From contig RSEE01000020.1 of assembly GCA_003971905.1 (NCBI GenBank), positions 620,001 to 684,000 on the forward strand: DNA of 64,000 nt, read 5' to 3'. Position numbers and translations under genes: made by a program. Position 1 is the stretch's first letter, and every line of letters starts with the position of its first letter. Under the pieces are notes generated by a model. That model had not been told where the DNA came from. It worked only from the letters and a program-made list of their open reading frames with translations, and ran no database searches. Positions 1-12,470 of this stretch are shown piece by piece. Source of the stretch: Moniliella sp. 'wahieum' (taxonomy: Eukaryota > Basidiomycota > Moniliellomycetes > Moniliellales > Moniliellaceae).

Positions 1-133
1 CATGCCCTTGGCCTTGGCCGACGTGCTGCCCCAACCCGAGTTGAAGGCCAAAATCGAGGCGTGGCTGCAGGAAGTACGCGCCAAGGGCGAAGCGTATGCG
101 CGTAAGCGCCGCCGTTCAGTCGTGGCGTCATAG
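1..133 (+). CDS. ufd2: UFD2/UBE4-type U-box E3/E4 ubiquitin ligase, C-terminal end (partial)
   Basis: Only the last 43 or so codons lie in the window, ending at TAG 131-133. The peptide reads MPLALADVLPQPELKAKI and then a basic tail (ARKRRRS). This resembles the end of the U-box of the ubiquitin chain-elongation factor Ufd2, where a DPFNR-(S/M)PL motif precedes a P(N/Q)xELKxKIxxWL helix. Ufd2 extends ubiquitin chains with Cdc48 in protein quality control. The Met at position 2 is probably internal, since the U-box would start upstream of the window. The assignment rests on a short stretch; another U-box protein is possible. Confidence 0.6.
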   Translation, partial: MPLALADVLPQPELKAKIEAWLQEVRAKGEAYARKRRRSVVAS

Positions 134-910
134 CGAACTGAAACCTTCATCCAAGTCATCCGAGTCTCGTTGGGTTGGCCAGGGGGGTGGACGAGGGGAA
201 CGCACCCAGCTGGAATTGAACGGTGTATATCGCGAGGCAGGTAAAGTTAGACTACTAGCCACGGAGCCACAAATAGCAAGCATCACTTACGGTTGGCTTG
301 GGTGGCCAAGACCGAAGACGGGTATAACTTACCACCTGCGCTTGGCCATCCGGCCAATTGGTTCGCTCTCTGCTTAGCGTCTGGCCGCATTGGTTCGATC
401 CCGGAACAGCTAGAGAGAGTAGCAGTAGGAAGTAGCATCGTGAGGATCGTCAAATCGATTAGTCGGGGATGCCGTGTAACGGTAACTACTGTGGATTGCT
501 TTTCTACATGGCGCTGCACTTCCCAGATTCGTGCGCCGGCATCAGACCGGATGTGGTGCGGCTGCCGTCGAGCCACCTCCCGCCCCTGGTCGTCGTCGTG
601 GAATACTGGCGAATATTGACGCTGACAGTGGCTGGACCTGGATGGTTTCCGAGCGCAATGCATCCCCCCATCTTCGCCGACTGGCCTTCAAGCTTCAAGC
701 TTCAACGACATGCGAATGATTAATGATCAAAGGCATGACGCGTGACGTCTGACGCATGCATGACGGCCGTGCGTGCGGAATTCAGTGCTTCATCCCCGCC
801 CCATTCTGGGCTATTTCCGCCTGGCAGGCGTCCAACCCAACGAACGCCCAACGCCACGCCACGCCTCGCCTCACCTTGCCTCGCATCGCGCCTCCTCGAC
901 CACCATCGCA
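134..910. other. Intergenic region between ufd2 3' end and PDCD5
   Basis: I see no supported gene in this 777-bp stretch. It should hold the 3' end signals of the upstream gene and the promoter of the PDCD5 homologue. A GGTTCGATCC-like box near 391-400 recalls a tRNA B box, but no matching acceptor stem or A box was found. Confidence 0.5.
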
Positions 911-1656
911 ATGGAAGACGCTGACCTGCAAGCCATCCGCCAAGCACGTCTCGCCCAGCTGCAACAGGGTGCGCCTACAGGAGGAGCAGGTACGTTGAGA
1001 GTCGAATCAGTGTCTTTGGCTGTGCGAGGCCAACTGACCGCTGCCTTGTGGCTCAGGCGCCGGCCCATCCATGCGCGGCGGAGCAGACCAGGAAGAACAG
1101 CGCGCAGCCCAAGAGGAGATGAAACGGGACCTCTTGACTCGCATTCTCGATCCCAGTGCGCGAGAACGGCGTATGTATTGATTGTTCCACCTTCCCTTCC
1201 CCTTCCCCTCCTTCCTTTCCCCTTCCCCTTCCCTTCCCCTTCCTTTCCTAGCGTAGCACCGTGACTGATCTGTCTGTGGTGGGGGGTAGTATCGCGAATT
1301 GCTCTCGTCAAGCCCGCCAAGGCAGATGCGATCACCAATCTGCTAGTCCAACTGGCCAAGTCCGGCCAGATTCGGCAACGCGTGTCTGAGCGTGAACTGA
1401 TTGACCTGCTGGACCAAGTGGAGCAGCGCTCGGGGGGCGACAGCGAGCCTAAGATCATTGTATGTCCCATGTCTATCTTCTCCCTTGGGCACTATTTCCT
1501 TACCTTGATGGTGAACAAGCCTGTTTCCGGCAATGTGTTTCCTGGCCCTCGTACACTTGAAGGATGGGATTCGGAAACGGAAACTGACCCCACTTTTGGC
1601 AGATGGCACGCAAGAAGCAAGTTCTGGATGACTCGGACGACGACTTCGACCTGTAG
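911..1656 (+). CDS. PDCD5/TFAR19 family DNA-binding protein
   Basis: This gene has four exons: 911-989, 1057-1170, 1290-1459 and 1603-1656. Introns begin GTACGT, GTATGT and GTATGT and end in AG. Joined, they encode about 138 residues, close to the usual PDCD5 length of 125-140. The N-terminus MEDADLQAIRQARLAQLQ is the typical PDCD5 helix. The core has ALVKPAKADAITNLL and GQIRQRVSERELIDLL, and the acidic tail ends DDSDDDFDL. Family members are small nuclear and cytosolic proteins linked to apoptosis, chaperonin and p53/Tip60 functions in animals; their role in fungi is poorly known. Intron 2 holds a CCTTCC-rich tract. This is one of the few genes in the window readable without a frame break. 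Confidence 0.93.
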
Positions 1657-1990
1657 CTCCTTTGGCAATGCAGATGGCATCCACAATTTCCTATCGTCTC
1701 TGTCGCCATGATACATGTTTGCTCATGTGACGACGGGATTGTCCTGGTCCTAGCCTTTTCCCAATTTATCTTAGAGGAAGTTCAAGTGCAGAGTTAGATA
1801 GTATGATGCGCCCAAGGGGAGGACCAATCCCACTTCCTGCAGGTGGAGGGGTCAGAAAAGGCTGAGATATGGTCCCCCACGTTCTGGCGCTTGAAGGTTG
1901 ACGAAGTGTCCGCTTCTTCATATGCTTGGGCAGTCTTCTACCTTGGCATGAATCGATGTACATCATGGCGCAGTGGTTTGAGGCGCACTA
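1657..1990. other. Convergent intergenic region between PDCD5 and the J-protein gene
   Basis: The 334-bp gap lies between two gene 3' ends that face each other. I see no coding signal. It probably holds both polyadenylation regions. Confidence 0.5.
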
Positions 1991-3276
1991 TCACAACTCT
2001 GCCTTACAGTGGATTGGAACCTGACACGTACATTCTGCTCTACTGTCTTGAAAAACACATGCATATTTATCGTCCCTTTGCGCCTTCCCTCCCTTAGCCT
2101 TGCCCTTAGACTTGCCCAAAAGACGTTGCTGAGCCGCCAGAAACTCTTCCTCTGTCGGCTCCCCAGGCTCAACGCGAGGCGCAAGGGGGTCCCTACGCTC
2201 CCGCTTGCCCTTACCTCCGCGTGCCTTGTGGCGAGCATCGGCCTCTGCATGAGCATCCGCCTCGAGTCGTGCCAAAAGTCCCCCGATCCCACCGCCACGA
2301 TTGGCTTGCCGACGCGGATCAGTGCCGCCAGACCGTCGAGATCCTCCTCTTCGGGCTCGTTCGCCTTGTTCTTGTCCTTGGACGTCTTGCCCCGGGCTCG
2401 TTTGGCAGGCTTACTTGGTTCTTCATCGTCCTCGGGAGGCTGGTCGGAACGAGAGGCGGATTTTTCCTTGCGCGACCGCTTCTTGCCCCCGTACACCTCG
2501 TCCAGATTCCAAGTTCTTTCGCGTGCTCCTCGGCTTCGGCCTCTTCCTTGCGCGCGTTTTTGCGCATCTTTCCATCCCTTGGTGTCAGCGAGCGAGGCGG
2601 TCCATCCTTCCAGTTTCTCAAGATCGTGGGAGCGGATGCCATCTTCAACAAGAGCGATGAACCGATCTTCGTCCGTAAGTTCGTTGGCACAGGGCACCGT
2701 CTTGAGGATCTCGAAGAGCGAGCCATCGTTGGAACGGTAGGCTTCGTACACATCTTGCTTCTCCTCTTCGGAGCCTATTTGGTTTCTTGTTAGTTTGCTA
2801 ATGTGCAGGCGAGTACCCAAATCAAGGAAAAACGACGTACCAACATATTGTTTCTTAAAGTCATCGATCTTTTCCACACACATCTCAGCAAAGATGTCGC
2901 GGAAGTACTCGTCCCAGCTAAAGCCATCCTCAGTGGCAAAGCCCTCATCTGTCCGGCCCGTCGCGTCGTACCGCTTCCTTCGCTCCGGGGAGGAGAGAAC
3001 AGCGTATGCAAAGCCGAGCTGGTGGAACTTGGTCGTATCCTCCTCTGTGCCTTTGCCAGCTAGCTTGTCGGGGTGGAGACGCAGCGCACCACTGGGAGGG
3101 TTCGTGTCAGTTCTGGTACATCCATGCGAGTGGCGAGGGTGTAGAGGTAAATATAACGTACCGGCGATAGGCCTTTCGGATCTGATCATCGCTTGCATCA
3201 GATGGGACGGAGAGGACGGCATAGAGGTCCACCTCGCCGTCGGGGAAGAGAACTGAAGCGCAGGGTCGGGGTCCAT
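1991..3276 (-). CDS. DNAJC9-type J-domain protein
   Basis: The J domain begins with VDLYAVLSVPSDASDDQIRK, and the HPD motif follows in LRLHPDK across an intron (3161-3092). A second intron (2840-2775) splits QYVG/SEEEK. Downstream are WDEYFRDIFAEM, a GSEEEKQDVYEAY helix and NDGSLFEILKTVPCA, all hallmarks of DNAJC9, an Hsp70 co-chaperone and histone H3-H4 chaperone. A lysine/arginine-rich segment follows, then a C-terminal TEEEFLAAQQRLLG motif. The chosen start (3276, MDPDPALQF) is out of frame with the J domain by one base, and the frame also changes near 2320 before the GLLARLEAD region. Both breaks look like small base losses or an unrecognised upstream exon. The family call is firm; the exact ends are less so. 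Confidence 0.88.
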
Positions 3277-3740
3277 GGGGGCTGGTGGTTGCTCGAACGA
3301 AGGACTCCCCCCCACCCACCCTCTCGCGCGTCCACCTGGCTGCCGCGGCGCGACGCGACGGGTGGGCCGGGGCTGACGTCAGCGCGTCAGCAGAGATGGG
3401 ATGCTGCGCCGCCAGCAGAAATTGCAATTTCATGACTGGGTCCAAGAATCAAACTGCAGGTCGTTTGCGTTGCGGCATCCAATCAATACCTGCCCATTCT
3501 CACCTCTTCCGAGGACTCCCAGAAATGACTCCTCAGCGACGTTACATCGCCCACGTACAGAAACCAAGAGGGGCTCTGACCTCACCCACCAAGACTTACA
3601 TTCTAATGTCCAAACTCCATTCCTTGGTAAAAAGCCCGCAATACGTAACTGATAGTATTCCTCCACCCGCTGGTTTCTGCCGTTTGCAGCAGAACGGACC
3701 TTACCCTTCCTCGGATCCACGACGGCGCCCGCGCTAGAAA

Positions 3741-3778
3741 GGTCACATAGGTCACAAGGTCACAAGGTCACAAGGTCA
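3741..3778 (+). repeat. Five direct GGTCA copies with 8-9 bp spacing
   Basis: GGTCA occurs at 3741, 3750, 3758, 3766 and 3774, mostly within the 8-bp unit GGTCACAA. The regular spacing suggests either a slippage-generated microsatellite or a cluster of binding sites about 465 bp upstream of the J-protein start. Confidence 0.85.
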
Positions 3779-3817
3779 ACTATAGTCAAGTAAAGGTAAG
3801 AGAGCAGTGCGCAGAAA

Positions 3818-3831
3818 GGGGGGGGGGGGGG
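3818..3831 (+). repeat. Homopolymer of 14 G
   Basis: A plain poly-G run lies just downstream of the SR-protein stop codon. Its exact length is likely unreliable. Confidence 0.85.
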
Positions 3832-3871
3832 CTTTCTGCCTCGGCAAGCACCGTGGTGGCATATGAACCGG

Positions 3872-5001
3872 CTAGTACCCTGTCTCCTCCGTCCCCTCTG
3901 CTTCGTCATTCGCCACAGGTTGCAGAGGGGAAGGGGTACGCGGCGGGTGGATCAGCGAGGAAGTGATGTTCACCTTTCCCTGCGTTGGCGACGAGGGACG
4001 CGGTGAAAAGTCCTGGTGGCGGTCCTCGCGGCTGTCTTGCTTGGCCGAACGGTAGGTCTCCTCGCGGTCGATTGAGGGGTACCGTTCCTCATCCTGGTCC
4101 CTCGAGGTGTAGCGATCCTCACGGTAGCGAGGCGGGGAGCGGGCCTTGGAAGTGTCACGCTCCTCACGGTAGCGAGGGGAGAGCGCTCCCTGAAACTCTG
4201 CGAGGGAGGGACCTCGAACGGCGCGCAGAGCGGGAGTGCCGAGGAGGAGGAGGGGGCAGGAACGAAGGGTCCTCGGATCAGCACGGAGGATATTTCCTTG
4301 CATCCTCATGCCGTCGATGCGCAACGCCGCTTCCAGGTCGTCGGGGGATTCAAACTCAAGGATGCCCTCGTCGCGACGGTAGGGGTCGACATCGGCGAAA
4401 GAGACGTAGCCGTACATGCGTCCCAGATCTTGACATCTTGCCACGAAGTGCCAGGGGGAAGGTTGCTCAAGTAGAGTCGGAACCGAGGACGACGCGGGGG
4501 GGCGCGCGGGACGCCGGCCGGGCGCTTGGCAGGTTCGACGATCAGCCGTTCGCCCATGAACATACGGCCGTGCAGATCCTGGCAGAGGAGGTTAGTGGCA
4601 TGCTCGTGGGGCCATGGTGGAAGAGGGAGAGAAGACGTACATAGGATGCGTCGTCGGCATCACGAGGGTCGTCAAACTCGACAAAGGCAAAGTTGCCGTT
4701 GCCCATGATGCGCACATCGAGGAGGCTGGAAGGGCACGGGCGTCAGTTAACGGTATCTCAGCGGGAGGGCGGGGGGGTAGGGGAACACGCCATAGCGTCC
4801 AAACTCGTCCTCGAGGTCGCGGATGCGCACGTCGGGTGCGAGGTGGCCGACGTAAAGACGGGTGAATGCGGGGGCATGGGTTGGTTGCTGGCGCTCGGGG
4901 TGGTGGGGCAGAGCGAGGGCGTCTGGGTGGCGGCCCCGCACTCTAAAAAAGCGGCTGAATTTAACTTGACTAAGCGAGTTTGAGTGCGGCGGAATGTGCA
5001 C
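3872..5001 (-). CDS. SR-type splicing protein with two RRMs (SRSF1/Srp2-like)
   Basis: RRM1 has RNP2 as TRLYVGHLAPDVRIRDLE and RNP1 as GNGNFAFVEFDD. RRM2 is the pseudo-RRM type of SRSF1, with FRLYLSNLPPGTSWQD, then YGYVSFADVD and EGILEFESPDDLEAAL. The tail is rich in Arg, Ser, Glu and Asp (SPRYREERDTSKARSPPRYR). Such proteins bind exonic RNA, promote spliceosome assembly and help mRNA export from the nucleus. One intron between DASY and DLHGR runs about 4640-4577; another lies within RRM1 near 4790-4735, where the join is unclear. A frame break near 4429 looks like one lost G in AAGGATCTG, and adding it restores QDVKDLGRMYG. The start at 5001 is tentative. The gene is divergent from AP-3 mu. 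Confidence 0.85.
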
Positions 5002-5137
5002 TTCCGCCCGGCTCTATTTACCCCGCCAGAGCGTGGGGCTGGCGGGTGCGGTTAGGGTTCGGCGTCGCAAGCAACGTGGCCGCCGCGCAGAACTTCGCAG
5101 CGCCGTCCCTCCGCCGCAGCCCACCCGCCATCGACCG
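5002..5137. promoter_or_regulatory. Short divergent promoter, SR protein / AP-3 mu
   Basis: About 136 bp separates the two proposed start codons, so both promoters must overlap here unless the real starts lie further inside. No clear TATA box is seen. Confidence 0.4.
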
Positions 5138-7317
5138 ATGGACGGACTGATTGTGGTCGGCGGCGACGGCCGCGCGGTGCTCGCATCGCGCTTTGCCAGC
5201 AGCAGCAGCAGCAACACGCTTGCGCGCGCCCAGTATGCCCGCATCCACCTCGACCGCTGGCACGAAGAGGTGCTGACGGCATTCCATGTCGCCGAGCAGC
5301 AGCGCGCGGCGCAACCTCTGGCCCACGCCGCCCATCGCTGGTGCCTACCAGTGCCGTGTTCGCTGCCGCCTTCCCCGGCTCCTCGCTCAACAATCCAGCT
5401 CTCGAGCGTCCCGACAGCACCGATCCATTGGGCCGCACCGCCGTCGCAGGCGAGGCCGAAACCCTTCTGCCCAGCTCCTTGATCCAACACAATACGCAGC
5501 TTCCGGGCTCCGATGTGCGTCTTCCCCCAGCACGGACGAAGACCGACCTTCCTCCGCTTCTCTGGGTGGAGGTGTCCCCCCTCTCGCTGCCAGTTTGGGA
5601 AAAGGCCGGCCCGAGGACGAAAGCGACTTCAGTGAGAGCGAGTCCGAGTCGGGCTCCGAAGTTGCGTCGTCCAGAAAACGGCCCCACCTCCTCCCCAAGG
5701 GCATGACGAGTGACTGGGAAGCGGAAAAGGCATGGGGAGCGGACCCTTCTCCTCCCCCGACATCCTCTCCACCCGAGGTGCTGCCCACTCTTTTGACGGG
5801 TACAGTTCTCTACCACAAGTCCCACAACGATCTCCACTTTCTTTTGCCGGTCTCCTCTGCCACCACTCCGGTGCTGATGCCACCTACGTTCCTCGACTTT
5901 TTCGTGCGTCTACTGAGCGACTATGTGGGGGAGCGCAATACCTCACCACCGACGGTGTGAGGGAGAACTTGACCTGATATACGCGTTGATGGAAGAGGTG
6001 CTGGACGATGGCGGGGCCTGGCCGATCTTGACGCAAAACTGGTTGTTGGAAAAAATCGTTCCCCCGGAGACGGGCTGGACTGGATTGGCAGAGCGATGGG
6101 CAGACAAGATGAGCGCGAGGTATGTTTTTGTCACCTCCCCCCCCCTCTTCCTATGCAAGGAGCGTCCCATTTTCCCTCATGCTTAACTTCTCCGGAATAC
6201 CGGGCGGGTCTCGATCATCTCTACTATCCAAACTCCCCTTCTTCACGTACGCATGCTGACATCTGGAAGCATCTCGGCCTCTTCAAGTGCACCCACCGAC
6301 GCTGGACAGATCCGTGCGGCCCTTGCCTCCGGTGGCGCGCCCTGGCGCCCCCCGTTGGTCAAGCATGCACGCGAAGATATCCTCTTTGACCTAATCGAAC
6401 GCGTTGAGGGCACGTTTTCCCGCACTGGCACCCTCGTGCGAGCCACAACGGGTCTCCGTGTCGATGGCAACTCGCGCCTCAGTGACTCGCCCCAAGTTTC
6501 CCTCGTTCTTGTTCCGCGAGCATCGTTGGGTACCCCCTCCTTTCACCCCTGTGTAAGGTTACGTCCGTGGCAGAAGGAAGGAGCCCTGGACTTTGTCCCC
6601 CCGGATGGGCCGGTTTACTCTGGCCACTTTCGGTGCCCACCCCTTCTTTGCGAGAGGTAGAGGCGGTGATACCTTTCAAGTTGGAATGCAAGATGCGTGT
6701 TTCGCCCGGGGAATGGGAGGAAAGCGGATTTTCGGCTGGATCTGGAAGCCTTGCTGCCAGTGGCAAAGCTGGGTATGGGCGGCTGGCAACGGCCAGACAG
6801 TGTCGCAACTGGTCTCTCCTTCCAGGTGCCAGAGGATGCGACCGACATGGACTGCTCCTTATTTGCGTTTGCGGCCAGTGGCTCGAGTGGCGGGTCGGGA
6901 AAAGCAACGGACGCCCGACGAGGCCGGGTGTGGCTTTACGACCCGAAACTGCGTGTGCTCCGATGGGCTTTGGGAACGATCCGGCCTGGTCGGGCGGTGC
7001 GGTGCGGATGAGGGGTTCCTTCCGCACACGCAGTCTCGCGCCCGTGGTTGGAAGCAATGTCGGGGTCCAATTTACCCTTGTCAATGGCGGGCACCAAGCC
7101 GCCCTCACCGCCGGCCGCACCTCTCTCTTGGGTGCGCATGCGACTCGTATCTCTGTTTCCTCCGCGCGCCCACCCAGGGAGGAAGTGGAATGGAAGGATT
7201 TGGGTCGCAGTCACGTGGCAAGTCCAAAGCGGTCGCGGGAGGCACGACGATCCGCCCAAGGTCTTCAAGGGTGTGCGAGGCGTGCTGATGGCCGATTTGG
7301 AGTACCGCTGGGCTTGA
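5138..7317 (+). CDS. apm3: AP-3 adaptor complex subunit mu
   Basis: The N-terminus MDGLIVVGGDGRAVLASRF is a longin-type adaptin start. Further on, AQYLTTDGVRENLDLIYALM and EVLDDGGAWPILTQNWLLEKI match the mu3 longin domain. An intron (about 6120-6269) follows DKMSA. The mu-homology domain begins PWRPPLVKHAREDILFDLIE, and SFHPCVRLRPWQKE plus LDFVPPDGPVYSG are the most typical blocks. The C-terminus is PKVFKGVRGVLMADLEYRW. AP-3 sorts cargo from the late Golgi and endosomes to the vacuole; mu binds YxxPhi signals. The region at about 5340-5750 is a Ser/Asp-rich insert typical of fungal versions. Reading frames change several times without intron signals, most likely lost bases. TGA at 7315-7317 ends the gene. 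Confidence 0.87.
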
Positions 7318-7945
7318 GCCTGATCAAAGCATGGAAATGTAGTCACCAATACCTTATTCTCGTATTTTGCGCCCACGCTGCTCATGACGTCTGCGTGGGA
7401 GATGTGATCATTGTCAATTAGCAACCGGAAGACGTATCGCCAGTTGAATTCAGCCTTGATTCGAACTAGTCGCTGGGTGATGTCAACGAGCTCGGTTCGA
7501 TCTTGAGACTGTGCATGTGCCCTTTTAGTCCTGAGCGCGCCCTGAGCGCTACTAAGTGTGCGAGATACATCGTGATGATATTCATTTTAGGTCCTGACTC
7601 GCTTGAAGCTTGAGGGACCTCTGTCCGAGAATTTCCAGAACGAATCGATAAGAGGGGAGGAACTCGCTCGGGGATAAGGCCTAAAGGACCAAGGCTCATA
7701 CATGCGTCGAATCGGAACTCTCGTGAAGAGAAGAAGGCCAAAGGGGTGAGAATATCTGCTCGAAGTCCTATCGGAATGTCTGCTCAAATAAAGTCCTATC
7801 AGGAACGCCGAACGCCCCTTTGCTCCAAGGGCCGATGCCCCGGCTATAGCTACGTGCGGAGAAAATCATGAAGGAAACCAATGAGGGCAGTGACAAAAGG
7901 CGGTGAGGTGGGGCATGGGAACTGCAGAGTGGGGTGAACGTCGCT
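7318..7945. other. Convergent intergenic region between apm3 and P5C dehydrogenase
   Basis: The 628 bp hold no gene I can support. A minus-strand open frame at 7466-7741 lacks any recognisable domain or coding pattern. Confidence 0.45.
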
Positions 7946-9642
<1,697 letters not shown>

Positions 9643-9739
9643 TGTGGAAGAAGAGAACCTGGTGTACGAGGGGGAGGCGGTAGAGATGGAGATGGATGGT
9701 TGGGAGGGATGGAGCGCGGTGGGAACCAACCAGAGGGCA

Positions 9740-9746
9740 TTTTATA
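9740..9746 (-). promoter_or_regulatory. TATA box of put2
   Basis: TATAAAA is read on the minus strand about 100 bp upstream of the put2 start codon, a suitable distance for a fungal core promoter. Confidence 0.55.
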
Positions 9747-11260
9747 CTGGTCTCGTCTCGTACTGAACCTGCTAGAACGCCGCCGACGATACGATTGTTG
9801 ATTGGGACAGCAACCAGATAAAATTCGAGGTAATCTGCCGCTGCCCGCGCAGCGCCACTGTGTCTTCGCGCTGTATGTCCGTCCGTACCCGGTCAGAGAC
9901 AGCGTACGTAATTATCCGACACTGCCCCTCTCCCGCCGCTGGTTGGGCAAGGCTGTACATAATTGCCGGGGCAGCCTAATTGCCGCCGCCACTGCCCAAA
10001 AAACCGGGCCTTTTGTCTGTGCTGCAATGCGTTTCCACTTTACCCCACGTCTGCGTTTTCCCATGTTTCTATCAGCGCATCAGCAGAGCAGCACACAAGA
10101 ACCGCCACTCCCACAGTTATCTATCTGACAGGCTCTGCGGCTGCGCGCACCTGATGCGTTCTTCGGGTGTTGCGCAAGTCCCCGCTATCCTCTCGCCGCT
10201 ATCTTCCGACACTGAAAAGCCGACGACGCTCACGGTGTTTCATTGTAAAGCTGGCGGCCTCTTATACAGTCTTCCACAAACAGCTTGTTGTAGAGATCGA
10301 GATCAGTATACATCGCGAACACAAAACAGAGAGATATGTCCATCGTGCACACCATCATTACACAATGCATGATCATCCTGTCATTGTCGAGATGTATAAC
10401 GGGGGGGAGAGAGAAGATAGAGTTGCATTCTTCGTATAGCATTTTTGCAGAGATCTTATATTTGCACTATGGTAAAAGAGACTACACACTATGGGGTAAC
10501 AATAAAAAGTCGGACGCCATACCAACAGGTGTGATGCATGAATGTGCCATTGTTGCTGGTACTAAGAATGGGTGCGTCAGTCAACCAAACAGTTCCACAG
10601 CGAATTTTGCCTCCATAGAGGAGCCCACAGCAGATTTTCGGCTCGGAACATTTGGTGCAAGTAGCAATGCAATGATGACGACTGGTGAGGGTTGAAGTGT
10701 GAGGATATGACTGGTGCTAACGATCAACTAAGGCGCAAATCATACCAAAAAAAACAAGAGGTTCCGGCAAGCCGGCGATGCATTCACGTGGGTAGTAATA
10801 GAGGCTGCAGAAGAGAGGCATGAGATACAAGTGGCAAAAGCATCGTGTATGATATGATATCGGGGTAGGGAAGGTAGCATATATGGCATTGCCCATTTGT
10901 GATCATGTCGGCTATATGGTGTGCAGAAAGGCATTGGTCAATGTCAATGTCCATGGTACTTCCGCTTTCTCTTGTGGCTGTATTCCATATATGGCCATCG
11001 CGCGCTCTTTTATTGCATTGCCGTAATGCTCCGCATAACCATCTACGGGTCGAGATAAGAAACGCAGAGTATAGCCTCAGTAACCCTTTTGTGGTGTATT
11101 TGACATTTTTGCAGAGGTAGAAGTGCTTTCGAAAACAAATACGAAAAGAAAGAAATTGCTGAATCCAGCAAGCGCACGAGGGACGTCATGCAGGACGCAA
11201 CATACATAAATGAACGGGATGGAGCAGGAGCTGAAGGGGGAGGGGAGGGAAGAAGGGCGC
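9747..11260. other. Intergenic region between put2 promoter and the NUP-family gene
   Basis: About 1.5 kb with no supported gene. The part at about 10200-11150 is visibly more AT-rich than the neighbouring genes and carries stops in all frames. It should include the upstream region of put2 and the 3' end of the NUP-family gene. Confidence 0.5.
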
Positions 11261-12470
11261 TTAACCAAGGTAGTTGTAAGTGGACATGTTGCCAAAGCCG
11301 AAATCGGGCGTGCCACCCAGGGTTCCAAAGACATCACCAACATAGTTCTTGGCAGTGAAGGTGTTGTTTTCGTACAGTTTCCCCCATTGCTGGACAACGT
11401 CGTTGATGAAGGGCCATCCAGCATGGTACAGGTTCTGCACTGACACAGAGAAAGCGTCGCCCATGGACGAATTGGTAAAGTACGTGACAGGGTCCATCGA
11501 GGGAGGCGCACGGTCAAAGTCCGAAGCACTGCGCATGACCACTAGACGCTGGTAGTCGAGCAGGCCGTACTTGGAGGCACGCATGAAAGCCGAAGCAACC
11601 GCCGTGTCCTCCTGGGCGGTAGTGCAGTACTCTGCCGTGCCATTCGTCCACACCTTCATGATGTCGGAGAAAGCATTGTCAAGGTAGGCACCAGTATAGT
11701 ACTGGTCACTCGTGGCCACATCGCACTTGACAACCGACGGGGGTTGGTTGGCCGGAGCATAGGGGTAGAGCTTGCGGAAGTCCTGGGCCGAAGCAATGTC
11801 GGCGAGGGTGGCTTTGGAGCCAAGCTCGTGAGCGCGCTCCTGGAGTGCCTGGTTGAATTCGAACACCTCAGTGCCGTAGAAGTTGCCCGGGTACTCGCCA
11901 GGTTTGCTTGAACCATAGGAGAAGTAACCATGGACCAGTTGCGGCTCGCAACGTCACGGTAGTCAAACTCGTACTGCATGCCTACGCTCACAGCGTACCG
12001 AAAAGGCGACAGAACCCAAGGTGGCCTGGTGCGGGTTCATCCCAGCAATACCAGCGATGAGGAAGTACGTCTTCTTGAGGTCAAACTGCGGGCTGGTGGC
12101 CAGCGCAGCAGGGCCGTCGAAGCCGCGCAGCGTCGAAGCCGCATTGATCTCGCCCTCGCCGGTGACGACGTTGCAGGGAGTAGTAGTCGTCCACGCAGAA
12201 CACGTGGGGGAAGAGAGGAGAAAGACCAGGAATGGTCACGTTCTGGGTGAAGTTGAGGTGCTGGTGCCAGACTTCCATCTCCGGCTCAAACAGAGAGATG
12301 ATGATGGCTTTGGGTGCATGGGCATCGTGGCGCTTCTCGAATTTGACCTCCTCGGTGCTCAGTTCGACGGGAGTGCGGCGGTAGGCACCACGGCGGGTGT
12401 GCTTGGGGCTGGCGGCTTGGACAGCGGCAGCGGCGGCTGCAGTGGCCACAAGAGTAGAAGCGAACCTCAT
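11261..12470 (-). CDS. Secreted purine nucleoside permease (NUP) family protein
   Basis: The N-terminus [20 protein letters not shown] is a clear signal peptide. KAIIISLFEPEMEVW opens the NUP core and is followed by TGEGEINAASTLRGF, YFLIAGIAGMNPHQATLGSV, YPGNFYGTEVFEFNQAL, KCDVATSDQYYTGAYLD, EDTAVASAFMRAS and RLVVMRSASDFDRAPP. These blocks match the purine nucleoside permease family (Pfam NUP), distantly related to nucleoside phosphorylases. Candida NUP is tied to adenosine and guanosine uptake, but the protein lacks multiple membrane segments, so a secreted or periplasmic nucleoside-binding or hydrolytic role is equally possible. The C-terminus has many N-glycosylation sites (NGT, NSS, NMS). 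Frames change near 12190 and near 11900-12000 without introns. Stop is at 11261-11263. Confidence 0.88.

Larger units (their letters stand above)
3277..3871. other. Intergenic region, J-protein promoter and SR-protein 3' side
   Basis: This 595-bp gap contains the promoter of the J-protein gene on the minus strand. It includes the GGTCACAA direct repeats at 3741-3778 and a run of 14 G at 3818-3831. No gene is supported. Confidence 0.5.

Noticed and set aside
385-410. Possible tRNA B box (GGTTCGATCC)
   Set aside because: No A box, acceptor stem or complete T-arm pairing could be placed around it.
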